From the NCBI GenBank assembly GCA_011109175.1, contig RDEW01000034.1, positions 212,504-276,503 on the forward strand: a stretch of 64,000 nucleotides of DNA. The letters are read 5' to 3'. This stretch comes from Dicyema japonicum (lineage: Eukaryota; Dicyemida; Rhombozoa; Dicyemidae). Every line of letters starts with the position of its first letter. Position 1 is the first letter of the stretch. Under the pieces are notes generated by a model, which made no database searches, was not told where the DNA came from, and saw only the letters and a list, made by a program, of their open reading frames with translations. Positions 34,131 to 46,719 of this stretch are shown piece after piece. The position numbers and the translations under genes are program-made.

Positions 34131-34985
34131 ATTGATGAATTAACAATTTATTAAGAGAAAGTCATCAGAAACTGTAGACAGCACATTTGAATATCATCTG
34201 AGATTGTAAAACGAACTCCTGATAATGTTTATCGACCAGAGAATGCTAGAGACTGTTTTTCAATGTCACGGCTTCTCTGAAGAGGAATTCCTAACCAATC
34301 GACTTTGTTTTGCTTTGGAAAAGGACAGACTAAGCGAATCTTCCTCCATTATGACCCGAAGGACTACGGTCGCAAACTAAAAAGGGAATATCGCAGTGAT
34401 TGATATTATTATTTTTGTTAACAATGTCATTTATAATAAATTTGTAAATTTAAATTTAAAATTTGTTATAGTGGGTCTTAGATTTCACGTGAAACTATGT
34501 TCAACAATTTTAAATTAACTGCATGTGAGATTAAACGTTAAGTTTCAGGCCGAAAATAGACATGGGACATCAAACAAGTCAGAGAAATCAGTGAGGTCAT
34601 ATTCAGAATCTAAAATGATGATTATTTTACGATCCCTAAAATCGACGCATTGTAAATTAAACTGACGACTCCGATGTGTGATAGGTATTTGGCCTTCTGA
34701 TTATCATTCTGCGAATAGATCTCAGCTTTTGACAGTCAGGACTATACAGAAGACGAAGAATTCTGAATAACCAGGTAATAACGTTTAACATGATATTGAG
34801 AAGGTAACTCTTAATTTTATTTATTTCTGAAGCACTGAAAATAGAGTTAACATTTTGATTGAAAAACCAGGACCCTCCACTTCACAAATGTTAGGGGGAT
34901 AGCAAATGATTCAGTAAGTGGCACCCATATATTACTGCTTGCATGATGTTTTTCTGGAACAAAGATTAGGAAGGGAAATGTCGAT
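34130..34985. other. No supported gene
   Basis: AT-rich with scattered short frames. Confidence 0.45.
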
Positions 34986-34989
34986 CATG

Positions 34990-35050
34990 TAATCAGGGGG
35001 AATCGAACCGACGGATTATTGTTAGTGGTGACGTTAACCAATTTGTGGAA
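34990..35050 (-). other. Degenerate tRNA-like sequence
   Basis: The minus strand has GGTTCGATTCC (box B) with TTGGTTAACG upstream at box-A distance and AAC in the anticodon position, similar to a Val tRNA. Stems do not pair well, so it is a pseudogene or a SINE head. Confidence 0.3.
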
Positions 35051-35264
35051 AGACATAATAGTGAGAATATGAGAGTTAGAAAGACACCAAACAGTCCGTT
35101 AACGAAAGCCATGATATATCCATGTTACTATTAAGTAATGATACAAACTGTAGATTTCGATCTCCCAGAAAATATATATTTTCGAATCCATGTTTCGCTG
35201 AAAGAGGAGTCGCTCTCTATTATTATTGAATGGAATGATACAAATTGAAAGTTTGTGAGTTAAT

Positions 35265-35560
35265 AGTTGGTTAGTTAATTAGTTAGTTGCCACGAGCTCG
35301 TTACCTTGTAGGAAGCTGGACGTGTGGAGGTGATATTTATTTATTTCCTCCCTGTCCCTTCGAGTTGAAGAAATCGGTTTCAATCAAAAACGTCATAGTC
35401 ATATTATATGGGGCTTCTCAGCTACAAGAGAAGAAACTCCTCGTCTCCGTTCTTATTGTGACTGTGCATGAGGATTCAGGATACACGTTAAAATCTTCCA
35501 TTAACTTAAACCATATTCTCGATAATATCTTTAACGTCGATTAAAAGAAATATCGAGAAT
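35265..35560. other. TAAC-type repeat and an unidentified frame
   Basis: TTGGTTAGTTAATTAGTTAGTTG (35262-35287) is a (TAAC)n tail in minus orientation. The 85-codon plus-strand frame that follows is not recognised. Confidence 0.35.
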
Positions 35561-35689
35561 TTCTACCAATCTGGCCAACCAACTAGCTTACCAGCCAATT
35601 GGCCGTTCTACTTTATAATAATTATTATCTCAACTATATTTAAGTCAGCCTAGAAAATTAAATATACCATGTTCTCACAGGGAAATTGA

Positions 35690-36120
35690 TCCAGCGAGTA
35701 AACAAGTTAAAGATCTTATAAGGGATTACTTGGATAGCTTCGCCAGAAAGATACACTAAACCTTCACATCAGAAGAATTTTATCAAAATAAATTAACTAT
35801 GGACAAAAATAAGAAGATGCTTAGATCTACAGGCCCACTGGGGCTAAATGCATACATCTGTATCTGTCTCTTAAATATGGAATTAATAAGATTAGGAGAC
35901 TCAAGACACACTCCGTGAAGTCTATTGTTGCGAGCGAGTCAGTGGAGATTAGAGTGGATACAACAGTAGCCAAGGATACAAAGGTACAGAATAGCAAACC
36001 AGATATTTTTGTGTTTGATAAAAGGAGAGACATCACGCTGGTCGATAGGAATCACCTTTCAACACGCATTAAAACAAGTAGAAGAAGTAGAAAAGCTGCA
36101 AAAATCTGACCACAAGCATA
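35690..36120 (+). mobile_element. Clade C LINE C-terminal fragment
   Basis: SVEIRVDTTVAKDTKV and SKPDIFVFDKRRDITL (35940-36045) match 18801-18925. The upstream EIDPASKQVKDLIRDYLDSF stretch is probably the same ORF. Stops interrupt it. Confidence 0.6.
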
Positions 36121-36124
36121 TATT

Positions 36125-37340
36125 CAGACAATTGTGATTAAGAAGACTTTTTAAGCAGAAGAGGGTAGAGCATAAATACGGGTTAGTCACAGCAGAAGGC
36201 TTGTGGGAAACTATTATCGACATTGGAATGATTGACAAAGGACATGAAATTACTTGAAAACTAAAATGATGAAATTGAGGAAAGGGAAGCTCACCGGCCC
36301 AAACTATTTACTCTAAGTGTGGATGAGCCTGGCTCTTTAAGAGGAGTCGAATTACTTGAGGCAGACTTTATCAGTTGTAAGTCTGGTCTACTCAAATGAG
36401 TCGTGGTCAATGGCCATTTCCAACTTCTCTCTCCAGAAGCTGTCCGTAATCCAAGAAGTTGCCAAAAGAGTCATTGGCCGCAACTTTGTGTTCGCCACTT
36501 GGAAGCAGTTTTTATTGGACGACAACGGTAGTTGGTGAAGGCAGCTACTCAGCCTAACAACTACCTCTACGAAAACATGACCAAATACCTTTAAAGCGAC
36601 CCAAAATACGAGATAACCATATTTCCTTTCTGGAGAACCATCCAGGAATCTCGTCCATTCTTTTCCAATTAATATCAAAAATCAGTACCTCTGACAGATA
36701 TTAAATGCAAATCTCGATTTTGCTCATTCTTATGACTCCAAAATAAGTTCCCTAGGTATATGGCCTGCACCGAAGTTGACTATATATACTCCAGGAATTA
36801 CCTGGATATGCTATTTATTAAAGATTCTCCCAAATCAAAAATTCAAGATCCAAGTCTAGAAAAATCGAGATGTTCTTAGTGGTCAGCAAAGCGCTGTTAG
36901 TCGTTAAATTTATTCAGCTGAGAAAATCAAAAAAAATGTTTCTTAAATAAGGATCAAGGTGACCAAAGTTTACACAAGGGTAGTAGGCATATACGTGTAC
37001 AACGCCTCCGATCGAAGTGAGTTATCGTATTTTAGTCATGTTGTCGACGACGTAAGGTCAAGGTGTGGGTTGTCTAATGCTCCGAAGAGGAGCTTATGAA
37101 GGTTTTTAGGTTGATCCTTTAGATTAAATTAATTTTTTGTAATTCATTCAACCCCTTCGCGTTCATTAGCTCACCAACACCAACATACTTAGCAGACAAA
37201 AAGGTCTGATAGTGCCTAATTGTGTTTCTAATGTGGCGTTCTTCCTAGCAGACACGCTATTATGGTGTCGTGCATTCGAACGCTAACTTAGTTGACTACG
37301 TCACTGCCAAATTTTAGCCTTTTCTTATTGCCTGCCTGCA
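36125..37340. other. Decayed element debris
   Basis: Holds a third copy of the duplicated-block segment (36860-36985, like 27565-27690). A 96-codon minus frame (36388-36678) faintly resembles the REL-LINE tail. Nothing else is supported. Confidence 0.35.
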
Positions 37341-37344
37341 CATG

Positions 37345-38250
37345 GACATAGTTGTATCTTAGTACTCCACGGATCGAGACATCCATCACATCTTTTAGAC
37401 TCGAACTCTGCAACATCTATGTAGTAGTTCATCAGCGAGGTAGCATACTCAATACCATGAAGAACTTCCATGTATTTAGAGATCTTACATACAACGCTGA
37501 CGTTCTACGAATTCTTTCAGTAATGTGCCGCTTTGTCTCAGACATGATAATGGACTTTGGAGATTCTGTAATACCCAGATATTTACATCCTTCGTGTTCC
37601 TCTAGGACTCTTAATATTATAAGCAACAACACAGAATCACATTAGCTATAATTCTATTCGTGATGCTCTTTTATGATCCTCGCTACTAGTCTCTCCCACT
37701 TTTTCCTATTCGATACCATACTTCGAAAACTACTGAGGTCTTCACCGTCTTTAGTGCTTTGTTTACAAATATCAAATCACCATTAAGGACCTCGTGAATC
37801 GAAGTTTCCGTAAAATAAATTCCAATTTAAATTTATTTTCCCACGATTTATTCACATCAATGTTAAACACTTTTTTGAAAGACTGCCTTGAATCCGAATG
37901 AGATATTTTTAACATAACTGATAGTCGTCTCTCTGTAATGCAGTCAGACAAAACTTTGTGGGCTTCATAACCTGGCATGGAGTCTTCCTTAGAAAAGAAA
38001 TACACTTGAATAGATTTGAGTACATCCCAAAGTCAAAGGCATAAATCTAACATTATCAAAAGAGGTACATATGATTATATTCTTATAGAGTTCAATCACA
38101 TTCTCTAAATCGGCAAATACTTGTATATGATCATAAATGACCCTCGAAATCAGAGTAAAGTTCATTCTGATAATGCAAAGTCTTCCAAATATTAAAAATT
38201 TATACTTCAATGTGCCAGTTAACCGGACAGTAGCCACAACCCTGTACAAG
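37345..38250 (-). mobile_element. Clade C LINE, region after the RT core
   Basis: The minus strand reads IQVFADLENVIELYKN (37990-38250 frame) and, further on, EHEGCKYLGITESP and RIRRTSALYVRSLN (37632-37432), the known order of RT thumb, YKYLGI block and RxRxxLxSxLN block. Many stops and shifts. Confidence 0.55.
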
Positions 38251-38254
38251 TTCT

Positions 38255-38560
38255 GTATTGTATTTGTTCCAGAATGGTAATCACTTTAAGATGAGAAGAG
38301 GACTCATGTGAACTGTTCAAGTAAACGGAACATCAAAACTGTAACCATCCAATCTGACGAACTCCTCAAATAGGTGGCTGTAAAGTCTGTATCCAAATTA
38401 TAGTCAAGGAAACAACCTATGCCATGACAGAGGTCAGCAATTTCGACGCAGGAATGTTGGTATCTGTAATTTTGAGTTCGGGTTGTTTATCCCTCAAATT
38501 CCTTGCAAATTGACCTGCTAAGTGACACACACTAAAATAAATCTGAATGATGACAAAAAT
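38255..38560. other. No supported gene
   Basis: No recognisable frame or repeat. Confidence 0.45.
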
Positions 38561-38564
38561 GTCA

Positions 38565-38660
38565 AAACGACAGTGGGAAGCCGAAGGGTAGACCAAATAT
38601 GCAGGACCAAGCTGTTTGATTGAATACGTTGAAATTCAGAAGTGTTTTAATAGTCACACA
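38565..38660 (+). mobile_element. Possible RTE-like LINE end
   Basis: A GKPKGRPNMQDQAV stretch resembles the GRPRxTLP block near the end of RTE ORF2. Very short. Confidence 0.3.
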
Positions 38661-38804
38661 AAGGGATGGAAGATAAACGTATTGTAGATACAATCTTTGA
38701 ATAACTACTATATAACCCCCAATACTATTTTGTTGTACATTATGTTAATTTTAAATATTCATTAATTATTTTAAAAATTTTTTTTAACAATTAAACAAAT
38801 GTCA

Positions 38805-39830
38805 GTTGAGGAAACCTGCTGCGTGGATTGCGAACGAGTTCTCTCGGAGTATGGCTATTCCAATCTTTTGTCTTAGCCATAACCCTTCTCGTTGATCCCT
38901 TTTCTTTCTGGCAAGCAATCCTCCGAGTTCTTGCAAGAATTCAGCCGTCATTGGACCAACGGCTCCCGATGATTCGGTCGCAACAGGAGTAAATCGGTAG
39001 CGATCCCGAGGCAAGAATATTTCTTGATTTTTAGGTTTTCCGCGGTCGAAGCAGCTGCTCCAGGTGTCTGAACAGATTTAAAAATGTTCGTGCTTGAGAA
39101 CGTGTCTATGCAAGTTGCGTCCCAGACCAAAGATCTTCCAGACGTGAAGGGGAAAAGGGTCATCCCGTCAGGTCTCTTCCCATCTCCTCGATCAAGACCC
39201 ACTGGTTCAAGCTGTGCTGGGAAGCCTGAAGCCTTCAGAGCTCTGACAATCACATCATTCAGAGCAGCATGACGTGGTCCCCTTCCGGCGCTTCTTCTGC
39301 AGGACAGCGGGTGCAACCCTTTCGCATCGACTGTTTTCCCGCTTTGGCATCGGTGCTCCTGGCAAACGTCTAGTCCCAGCCTTTGTCCGATTCCAATCCT
39401 CAAAGAATCGTCGTCCAAAAAGGTCCCGAGGTTTGGGCAAGGTATTGCACCAAGCCATGCTCCAATCCCTCGACTTGAAGCTGACACCAAACAAGCCAGA
39501 TGATGTTGATTTATTTCTTTTTAAGGTCTTCCAAAATTTTGGAGCAGACAATGTCTTCCCAATTTCTTTGCTTCGTTGTGTCTTCTGGGATTTTGAGTCC
39601 GGACCCGTTCCATTTCCGACAAGCTTCGTCAAATGACTCATTCCAGCAAAGTCCAATTGTGTCATGAAGGACTTGCCGTGTCAAATGGCTGCAGCTTGAG
39701 AGAGACGATAGGTATGCCGGGTACGCAACCTCCAGCACCGATCTCATTCCGACACCCCAAATCCAGAGGGAAGCTTGCATTGTTTCCAACCAAGTTTGTC
39801 GAAGTGGACGTTAATTATTGACTCGACTGT
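38805..39830 (-). mobile_element. REL-LINE, C-terminal half
   Basis: Longest stretch of this family here. On the minus strand: GVGMRSVLEVAYPAYLSSLS (39770), the CRKWNGSGLKIPEDTTKQ linker, [73 protein letters not shown] and LVWDATCIDTFSS, then TESSGAVGPMTAEFLQELGG and LWLRQKIGIAILREN. Frameshifts lie near 39480, 39510 and 38985. The catalytic P-D...D pattern of the nuclease is intact. The 3-prime end matches 3845-3870. Confidence 0.88.
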
Positions 39831-39839
39831 TTGCTTGAG

Positions 39840-40430
39840 AGACTTGTCCATTGAAAGTAGAATGTCATATGTTAAATAATCTGTCCCGATGACACAGCTA
39901 TTTATAGGGTTTCTTAACCAATGACGTCACTGTTTGAATCAATAAGGTCACTCCCAATAAATAACGTCAAAACAAGAAATGTGTGGACAGTGAGCCTTGA
40001 AAATCAGCAAAAGCGGACATTCTCATTTTGATTAATTAGTTGTGACTTTTTGTGCTGGACTTACCAAAGATTGTAATCCTGTGGTTAATGTCGAATAGCA
40101 TCACGTCCGTGGTAAAGCATCGGGTCGGGCTGATAGGTTAAATTTATTATTATAAATCATCATGAGACGAAATTTTTAATTTTCAAAATAAAAACATGAT
40201 TGGCGTTCCAAAAGACAAAAATGAGAGAACTTTACATCAGTCCCTTATTTCAAAGGAAAAAATTAAAACATGCTCTACGTTGTTCAGATTGTAAGCAAAA
40301 TTTACGTTTTGTTCAAATTAAATATAATCACATTTTGTTTTTATTGAAAAGTTTTTTACGACTCTTTCTGCTGACGAGAAGTATACGGTGGTTATGCTTT
40401 GTCGCTAGTTGGACAGGGAGAAACAATCTG
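39840..40430. other. Repeat-rich spacer
   Basis: 40040-40105 is an inverted copy of the 1290-1356 SINE tail. 40205-40340 resembles the end of the ADAM units (28865-28990), including AAAACATGCTCTA. No gene. Confidence 0.4.
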
Positions 40431-40870
40431 GAGTAACCAAGAAAAGATTAAAGTCATGGAAAAAATTGTCGACATTTGAATGGAGGAAAAAATTTCGTAT
40501 GGACAACCAAATGTTTGAATAGAATAGAAGGTCCTTTTACAGGAATTTGAATTCAGGACAAAATAATATTAATACCTCAATTGATAATGAAAAATGCGCA
40601 GATTTTTGGGAAGAATTATGGAAAGGAGGAGTCAAAATTCGGATCAAAATGATCACTGTTAATAAAAAAAATATGAACGGTTTATGGCTGATTGCATCGA
40701 TCTAAGCAATTTGGTTCATTACTATTTAAATCATTTTGGCCGTGACAGGGTATAAAAAACCAAATTTACACCATCACGAGAAATAAAGTCTATGCTGACA
40801 GGTATAACTGTTTTAATTAATGTAGTCTTTGATCTGCATCTACCAATTCTATGGAAAATTAGGAGAATAT
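40430..40870 (+). mobile_element. Clade C LINE, segment before the RT
   Basis: FEWRKKFRMDNQMFE, NRRSFYRNLN and CADFWEELWKGG match the block that precedes the RT in this LINE (RFxxNxKxFYRxL ... FWxxLW). It ends in stops. Confidence 0.5.
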
Positions 40871-40874
40871 ATAC

Positions 40875-41235
40875 AAATACTGAAAAAAATGGTTTTCTAT
40901 TATAACAATTCTATTCATGAAAAACCCTTCATATGAATTTAATGTGTTCATGTGGACTTCATAAGGAATAAGAAGTAAAGATGAAATAGAATGTTTTCTC
41001 CGTACATGAATCGGTAAAAAAACGTTTGATATAGCAGACAATCTCTATGATGAGAGACTAAAATACGAAAATTCATCCAACATCCTAGTGGAAATTTCAG
41101 ATCACACAATGAAAACAGATACAAAAGCGATAATCGACAACATGACAGTTGACTCAACAAACATATCAGACTGTTGGCGTGGATATCCAACTAACAGTTT
41201 TGTGCTCATAATAAATATTTTTTTAATTCCAATAA
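40875..41235. other. No supported gene
   Basis: Short decayed frames only. Confidence 0.4.
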
Positions 41236-41239
41236 AATT

Positions 41240-42200
41240 TTGACATGGTAATAAATTATCATATTTTCAATAATATATAATTTTTACAAATAAGAAAAAA
41301 ATTTGAATAAAAGATCACAGTAAATACCGAAAAATCAAATAGTGAAGAATAACCCATGATTATTGGTTACCGATATATTATATTGAGATTTTGCTAGTAG
41401 CCTTCAACACTATTTGATGAATCCAATAATATATATAATATTGAATCAAATTTATGGCAATACAACAAAAAATACAATAAAATACAAAAAATAAAAAATA
41501 TAACCAACCACAGATTCGTGGAAACTACACGCCAAATAAAATTCTAATGTATTGAAAGGTTCGCCATATTGTAAAATAATTTGTAAAAGAACCCTGGAGT
41601 CTGCGGGATACCCCGCCATACTTGAACCTGTTGGCCTGGACAAAGGAGATGGAAAACGTCCCGACGGGATCACAATTTTCCCATTTGAAGAGGGGAAACC
41701 TTTGGTCTGGGACGCTACTTGTGTCGACACACTTTGCCCGGCCAACATTGTCGGGAGCGCAGTAGACACACTGTATGCCGCGGAAAAAAAGATGAGGACA
41801 AGGAGAAGAACACGAAGCGCTTCGCTACTCATTCGCGTTTTATCCGATTCTTAAAATAAATAAAGTTTAAATAAATTTGTCAAAATTTGACTTTTATTAA
41901 TAAATCTAATTATAATTAACTGGTGACATAAGTATTAAACGAACGAATTTATGGACTCCTTTCAGAGACCAGCTTAAGCATATTTTCTCCTTCCATTGGA
42001 ACCACTACAGACCGCCGTCAGGCATTTTTTGAAAATGATTGATGAAGATAGCGATCCATGAGGCGAGATGGAGGCTGTTTCGACATCTACTTTGTCTGGA
42101 TCTGGGAACCCCCCAAACGTGGCTACAGTGGATTACTTTGTTATGGACATTCCGCTTTTTCCGATCGAACTAAGACAACCCTCCTGGCGTGTTTTGGATA
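41240..42200 (+). mobile_element. Dispersed repeat with RTE-like LINE end, copy B
   Basis: Counterpart of 33285-34130, but interrupted at 41585 by a REL-LINE piece. The C-terminal part (GEMEAVSTSTL, 42062) and a WRLFRHLLCLDLGTP stretch are still readable. Confidence 0.7.
41585..41857 (+). mobile_element. REL-LINE nuclease fragment inserted in copy B
   Basis: [43 protein letters not shown] and NIVGSAVDTLYAAEKKM in one frame: the nuclease core plus the following helix. Copy A lacks this segment, so it arrived after the repeats separated, or was deleted from copy A. A shift near 41795 ends the frame. Confidence 0.8.
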
Positions 42201-42204
42201 CTAT

Positions 42205-42500
42205 CATAAAAGAGTAGTTTCTTGTAAGGATTGACATCAAACTCGTCTGGTTCTAGGTAAATTCATAGACGGTAAATTCAGGTCACCAGGTTGGCAAGTT
42301 CCTAGATAGAAAAGGTCGAAATTTTAATTTTTTTATATTGGGTGATCCCGGCCTCTAAACAACCATCTCACTTTTGTTCGGTGTTCGATCTGATGCGCCT
42401 CCTGTGCGTTTGTGTTACTTGTGGAAACTCTGGAGGTGTCATTTTTGAATAACAGGATTAATAAAGATTTACCAACTTTATTTAACCAACAATAAAAAAG
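42205..42500. other. No gene seen
   Basis: Short spacer. Confidence 0.45.
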
Positions 42501-42504
42501 TTAA

Positions 42505-43160
42505 TATATTTAATAATCAACAACTTTCCTCAGGCAGGTTCGATTCTGGTTGCTTAAACAACTTTGAGAGCGCCTGTCCAATTGAACCCACTGCCCATGT
42601 GGCATCTCCGGGCTCTGCCTCCTATACTCCAGTGTCAGGCTCTCTAGGGTTAGTTTTAATACAGTGGAATGTAGATAGGCTCTGTCTGTCTCCAAGCAAT
42701 CTTGGTACAGATCTGCTCCCTCCATTTACTTGGTGGTCTGGCTCGTCCGTCAATTCCTCATAGGTGATCTGTAGTGCACAGCACTAGGGAGATGTAACCC
42801 AATGACCTTATTGGCTTAGCCTCTAGCGCATAAGCCACAGCCTTATTGATACGGTTAACAATACTCCGTTAACCATTCTATGAGGGATCTTGCGGGAAAA
42901 TCTACGGTCCTCAATTGGGACATTTGCCGCTGCAACGAGATTCTGCGCAAAGACCTCACAAGCATGCTTGAGCTGCAACGTATCACAGCTCTGGTGCTCG
43001 TGTTCTCTTTGACAATTGTGGTTATCAGGTCCCTGCCACTTTAGACCAGTACCCTCTTTGCCTACAACCAGTTTCTTGAGTTCAATCATAGATTTAGCAG
43101 TACTAAATCTGTCACTGCAGAGCTCCGCCAAGTATGGCCAGCCATTCCAGGGCATTCGGG
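42505..43160 (-). mobile_element. Probable LINE C-terminal region
   Basis: The minus strand reads GRARPPSKWREQI ... AWRQTE near 42740-42680, the GRPxxRWxDQI ... W block at the end of many LINE ORF2s. The 110-codon frame before it (43155-42823) is probably the same ORF but has no clear motif. Confidence 0.45.
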
Positions 43161-43164
43161 ATAG

Positions 43165-43840
43165 CCTGCTACGTACCTGAAGGACTACCTGCCACTTCCA
43201 TTCTTTTGGGCCAGCGCCACAAAATTCTCGGATATAGCAAGAATTATATTCTTACCATCTGGTAACGCAAGTGACCCTTCTCCATTTTTCTTTTCAACAT
43301 TTTTACCAACTCGAGTGAGTTTTAACGCCACCGAATCGAACGCACGTTGCATGTAGTCATAAAATAAAAATTATTATTTAAATAATTTTTAAATTTTATT
43401 TTCTAAAAATATGTTTTTCAGCACGTTGCTTCTTGTGGTGGTTTGGTTTTATTAGAAAATCTTGCTTATTTGATTTTCTAAGCTATGTTTATGCTATAGT
43501 CTGTATTTAAATTGTTAACAAATGCATAAATTCAATGATGTCTGGAATTGCCGTATGATTAGTTGATTACTATCTACACTCTCTGAGAATTCTGCATTTT
43601 TGGTAGAGTTAACAAAATGTTTCCTATTACATAATGTATGGTTTAAGATCTTATATAGGACAAAAATTCTAAACCACCTGAGTGTGGTCTAGTCGATACG
43701 TTATTCTAAGAATATGATTTTGTCGACATATCAAGTCAAGATTTGATCTGACAAATCAATTATACTTTATTTTGTAAAGTTAATTTTTTTAGTGAAGAAC
43801 AGTTGTCATAACTAATCGATAAGAAAGAACCAAGATGAAT
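43165..43840. other. No gene seen
   Basis: AT-rich spacer. Confidence 0.45.
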
Positions 43841-43849
43841 AATTATAAA

Positions 43850-44090
43850 TGACATGCCTTCCCATAGAAGCAACGATACTGTGATCCTTGCTTATACTGA
43901 CTACATAATCTTGGCAACAAGAGAAAGTATCGACTGGGAAATGATGTCGGTGCAGGCCATCACAAACCAAGCATTTCCCCCTAGAGAAGGGGAAGACAGT
44001 CCAGACGCTTTCTATCTCAACGATCCATGCCCACCGGTTCCAGAGATGACGAGAATCCAACCGCCTCAAGAGAGCGCTTCACAACCTTGT
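43850..44090 (-). mobile_element. REL-LINE nuclease relic
   Basis: On the minus strand a SLEPVGMDR block and a DRKRLDCLPL remnant (Arg-Pro-Asp changed to Arg-Leu-Asp) align with [16 protein letters not shown]. Frame changes inside. Inactive. Confidence 0.6.
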
Positions 44091-44144
44091 TGATAATGGC
44101 ATTCCTCGGGAACCGCTTACTTTTAAGAAGGCACGATAGCGGAT

Positions 44145-44410
44145 GAAGCCTGCCGATCGACATTCTTTAAAAGGGATCGAAGAGTACATCGATTTATCGC
44201 GAGATCCTAGAGGCTAAATAGAGACTGTTTAGACATATACTTCGTCTGGACCTGAGGACCCGCTCAAACGTAGCAATGGAGGACTAATGTGTAATGGACG
44301 CTCCGCTTTTTTAAGACAACTTTACCGACCATTCTTGATGAAGACCTTAAGGAAATCGGGAAAAGCCTCAATGACGGGGAAGATCTTGACAGACTGAAAC
44401 ATGGCAAAGA
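44145..44410 (+). mobile_element. RTE-like LINE end
   Basis: LFRFFK-type context, then FKTTLPTILDEDLKEIGKSL, LNDGEDLDRLKHGKE (44320-44415): the block before the GRPR end. Closely similar to 33900-34110. Confidence 0.65.
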
Positions 44411-44529
44411 GACGTCAGTTATGTAAAAAGTAACTAGTAGTTTAATGGTCCGATCATTAGTCCTTTCTAATAATAAATAAATAAATCAGAGATAATTTTG
44501 GCTTCACGTGTAGATAAATTTGCCTAATC

Positions 44530-44830
44530 AGGCCTCTCAGACTGGACCCGACTACGCCATGTAACAGAATAATGGAAGAATATTTCTACTACGCCGGAAG
44601 TCGCGGATTTCGAGGCAGACCAAGAAACACACTTCCAACCTGCTTAAAAGATGACTACGAACAAAATAGTCGTAAATTGGTGACAGCGGACGATCTGGAT
44701 GATGTTCGAATGAGGGCCAGGAACAAGATGGCGTGGGCGAGGATGGCGAGGAGGATGGCTGTAAAACATGGCTCAAGCGAACCCCTTTTTAGGGCCACGC
44801 GAAAGAGCTCTTAACTAACTAACTAATCAG
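44530..44830 (+). mobile_element. RTE-like LINE 3-prime end with TAAC tail
   Basis: An 80-codon frame: GFRGRPRNTLPTCLKDD, LVTADDLDDVRMRARNKMAW, RMAVKHGSSEPL. The stop is followed at once by CTTAACTAACTAACTAATC, the (TAAC)n tail. Best-preserved 3-prime end of this family here. Confidence 0.8.
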
Positions 44831-44999
44831 GCCTCTCTATGACTAATAATACTGCATTTTACAAGGAGCCGTATTAGCTATTGCTCCTCCTAGTCAAGAC
44901 ACCCACTTTATTTTTAAGCAAAGAAAAGTAGTCTAACTAATTGTAGAGGAAGAACTAATAAATAATCTTCACTTCTTTTTTCCTTTTTGTTGAATGAGA

Positions 45000-45460
45000 G
45001 TCCTTTATAGACGATCCAGTTCCGCTGTGAGATGTTCACTGATAAGAAAAAAGAACGCTCTGTGGAAGAATATTAACAAAAATCGATTAATTACAAAAAA
45101 CCAATTAGAAAAAGTTAAAGAACAAATAGCCAAAATTGTAAATTATAAGACTGGGACGAGGTTTAAAGCAGTCCGATTAATAAAGAAAAAAGAAGCTGCA
45201 TGACAATAGAGTTGGCAGAGGTTATCACAAAAATGTTAAATAAAGTTTTGAAGGAGACTACGAACTAGATATTGGTAGCGGGTGGTTAATTCACCTACCG
45301 AAGCCAAGAAAACTAAAAGGACCTACATATAATCTGAGGTCAATTATTATATTAACGACATTACGGAAAACATTATCCCTTAATGCTGTCCATTAATTTA
45401 TGAACATTATCATCCCCTATGAGGTTCTTAACTTCCAAAGAAATGTCCACGCATTTTAAG
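45000..45460 (+). mobile_element. Clade C LINE RT N-terminal relic
   Basis: IELAEVITKMLNKVLKET (45208), then after shifts LPKPRKLKGPTYNLRSIIIL and LRKTLSLNAV (45297-45395), match the fingers of the 5590-6660 RT (LQKPGKPxGPxxNLRPI). Confidence 0.6.
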
Positions 45461-45464
45461 CATT

Positions 45465-46280
45465 CCAGTGAAAAGTTACTCGTTTCTTCGTTTTGGTATG
45501 TCTGTATATATTTATATCCAGGAAATGTAGTGGGACTACTTTTAGTAGTTTGACCTCTTAGATAAGTGCAATATCAATGGTTTTTTATTCTGCACATTCA
45601 TATCCGAGGCTACTGTTGAATCCACTTGAATCTCACAAACTTGTTCGCAGTAATAATCTACATGGAATGTTCCTTGAGTCTCTTGTCTTCTTAATTATAT
45701 ATTGACGACACATGTACAGCCACCTCATTATGCCTTCGTAGGTAATCGCTGTTTAGCATATGACCACAGTTTTCCGCAAAGTAGTCGACACCTTTCCTGG
45801 CAGAATTACAGAGCTATAACTGATATGACTCCTCGAAAAGTGCGAATATTATTATTATGAAATGACTAGTAACTCAAATACTGCATTTATTCTTATTGAG
45901 CAATGATAGTCTCTGATTCTCTTGGAGATAACGATGCTCCTAATCGTGAATTATTAGTAATTTATAGGTTCTTATGTGATTATGCCCTAGATATTTCTAA
46001 TTACCGAAAGTATAGCAGTTTGAATGGCCGGGAAGGAAAGTGAAATTATTGAATGATACAATAAATCTATCAACAAAGAGAGTTTCTTAAACTGACAATA
46101 AAAAATAATTTAAAACGCAAAGTGGTAATATATTACCATTATCAAATTTTACTTTTAAACTTATAGCTTTTATGGAAGGTTAACATATATGACTGTTTAA
46201 TCACTATTATCTGTTCGAGAAGTAGTAGACCGTCTTCTGGTCGTCAGGACGACATGATTATTGTCTAATTCTGTACAGAT
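45465..46280. other. No supported gene
   Basis: AT-rich; no recognised frame. Confidence 0.45.
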
Positions 46281-46284
46281 ACGA

Positions 46285-46490
46285 ATCTATATGGTGAAAA
46301 CAACGTAGGCACACCAAGTTGAAACTTACTTTTTGACACGATGAATCATCAAACGCTTCAGCTTTCGAGGTTAAATTGAGAAATAGGTCCAACCTCTTCC
46401 ATTTTCATCACACATTCCACCATCGCAGAAATAACTTCATTCTTAGATGGAAGAGTTTTCACTTTGGAAATCTTCATTGGTGACTTTATT
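46285..46490. repeat. Dispersed repeat, second copy
   Basis: Matches 1365-1560 and 57265-57460 (CTTCCATTTTCATCA block and the downstream TCTTCA..GGTG block). Confidence 0.55.
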
Positions 46491-46719
46491 TATACTCTTC
46501 AGAGAAGCTTAATATTATTTGTTTGAAAACTTATAGACCAGCAAGAAAGAAGGTGTTATAGAGAGTATATAGAAGTCATACAAATTTGTTAAACGAGCTT
46601 ATATGAGTTCAGTGAAATCTGTTTCATTATCCAATTCACAAGGTGAAAGTGCAATATGAGACATAGGTGAATTCATATCCGTTGCTAAAAGGCCACCACC
46701 AAAACCTTCAATTTGTAAG

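Noticed and set aside
39084..39636. Plus-strand frames of 62 and 120 codons
   Set aside because: Shadows of the minus-strand REL-LINE nuclease.
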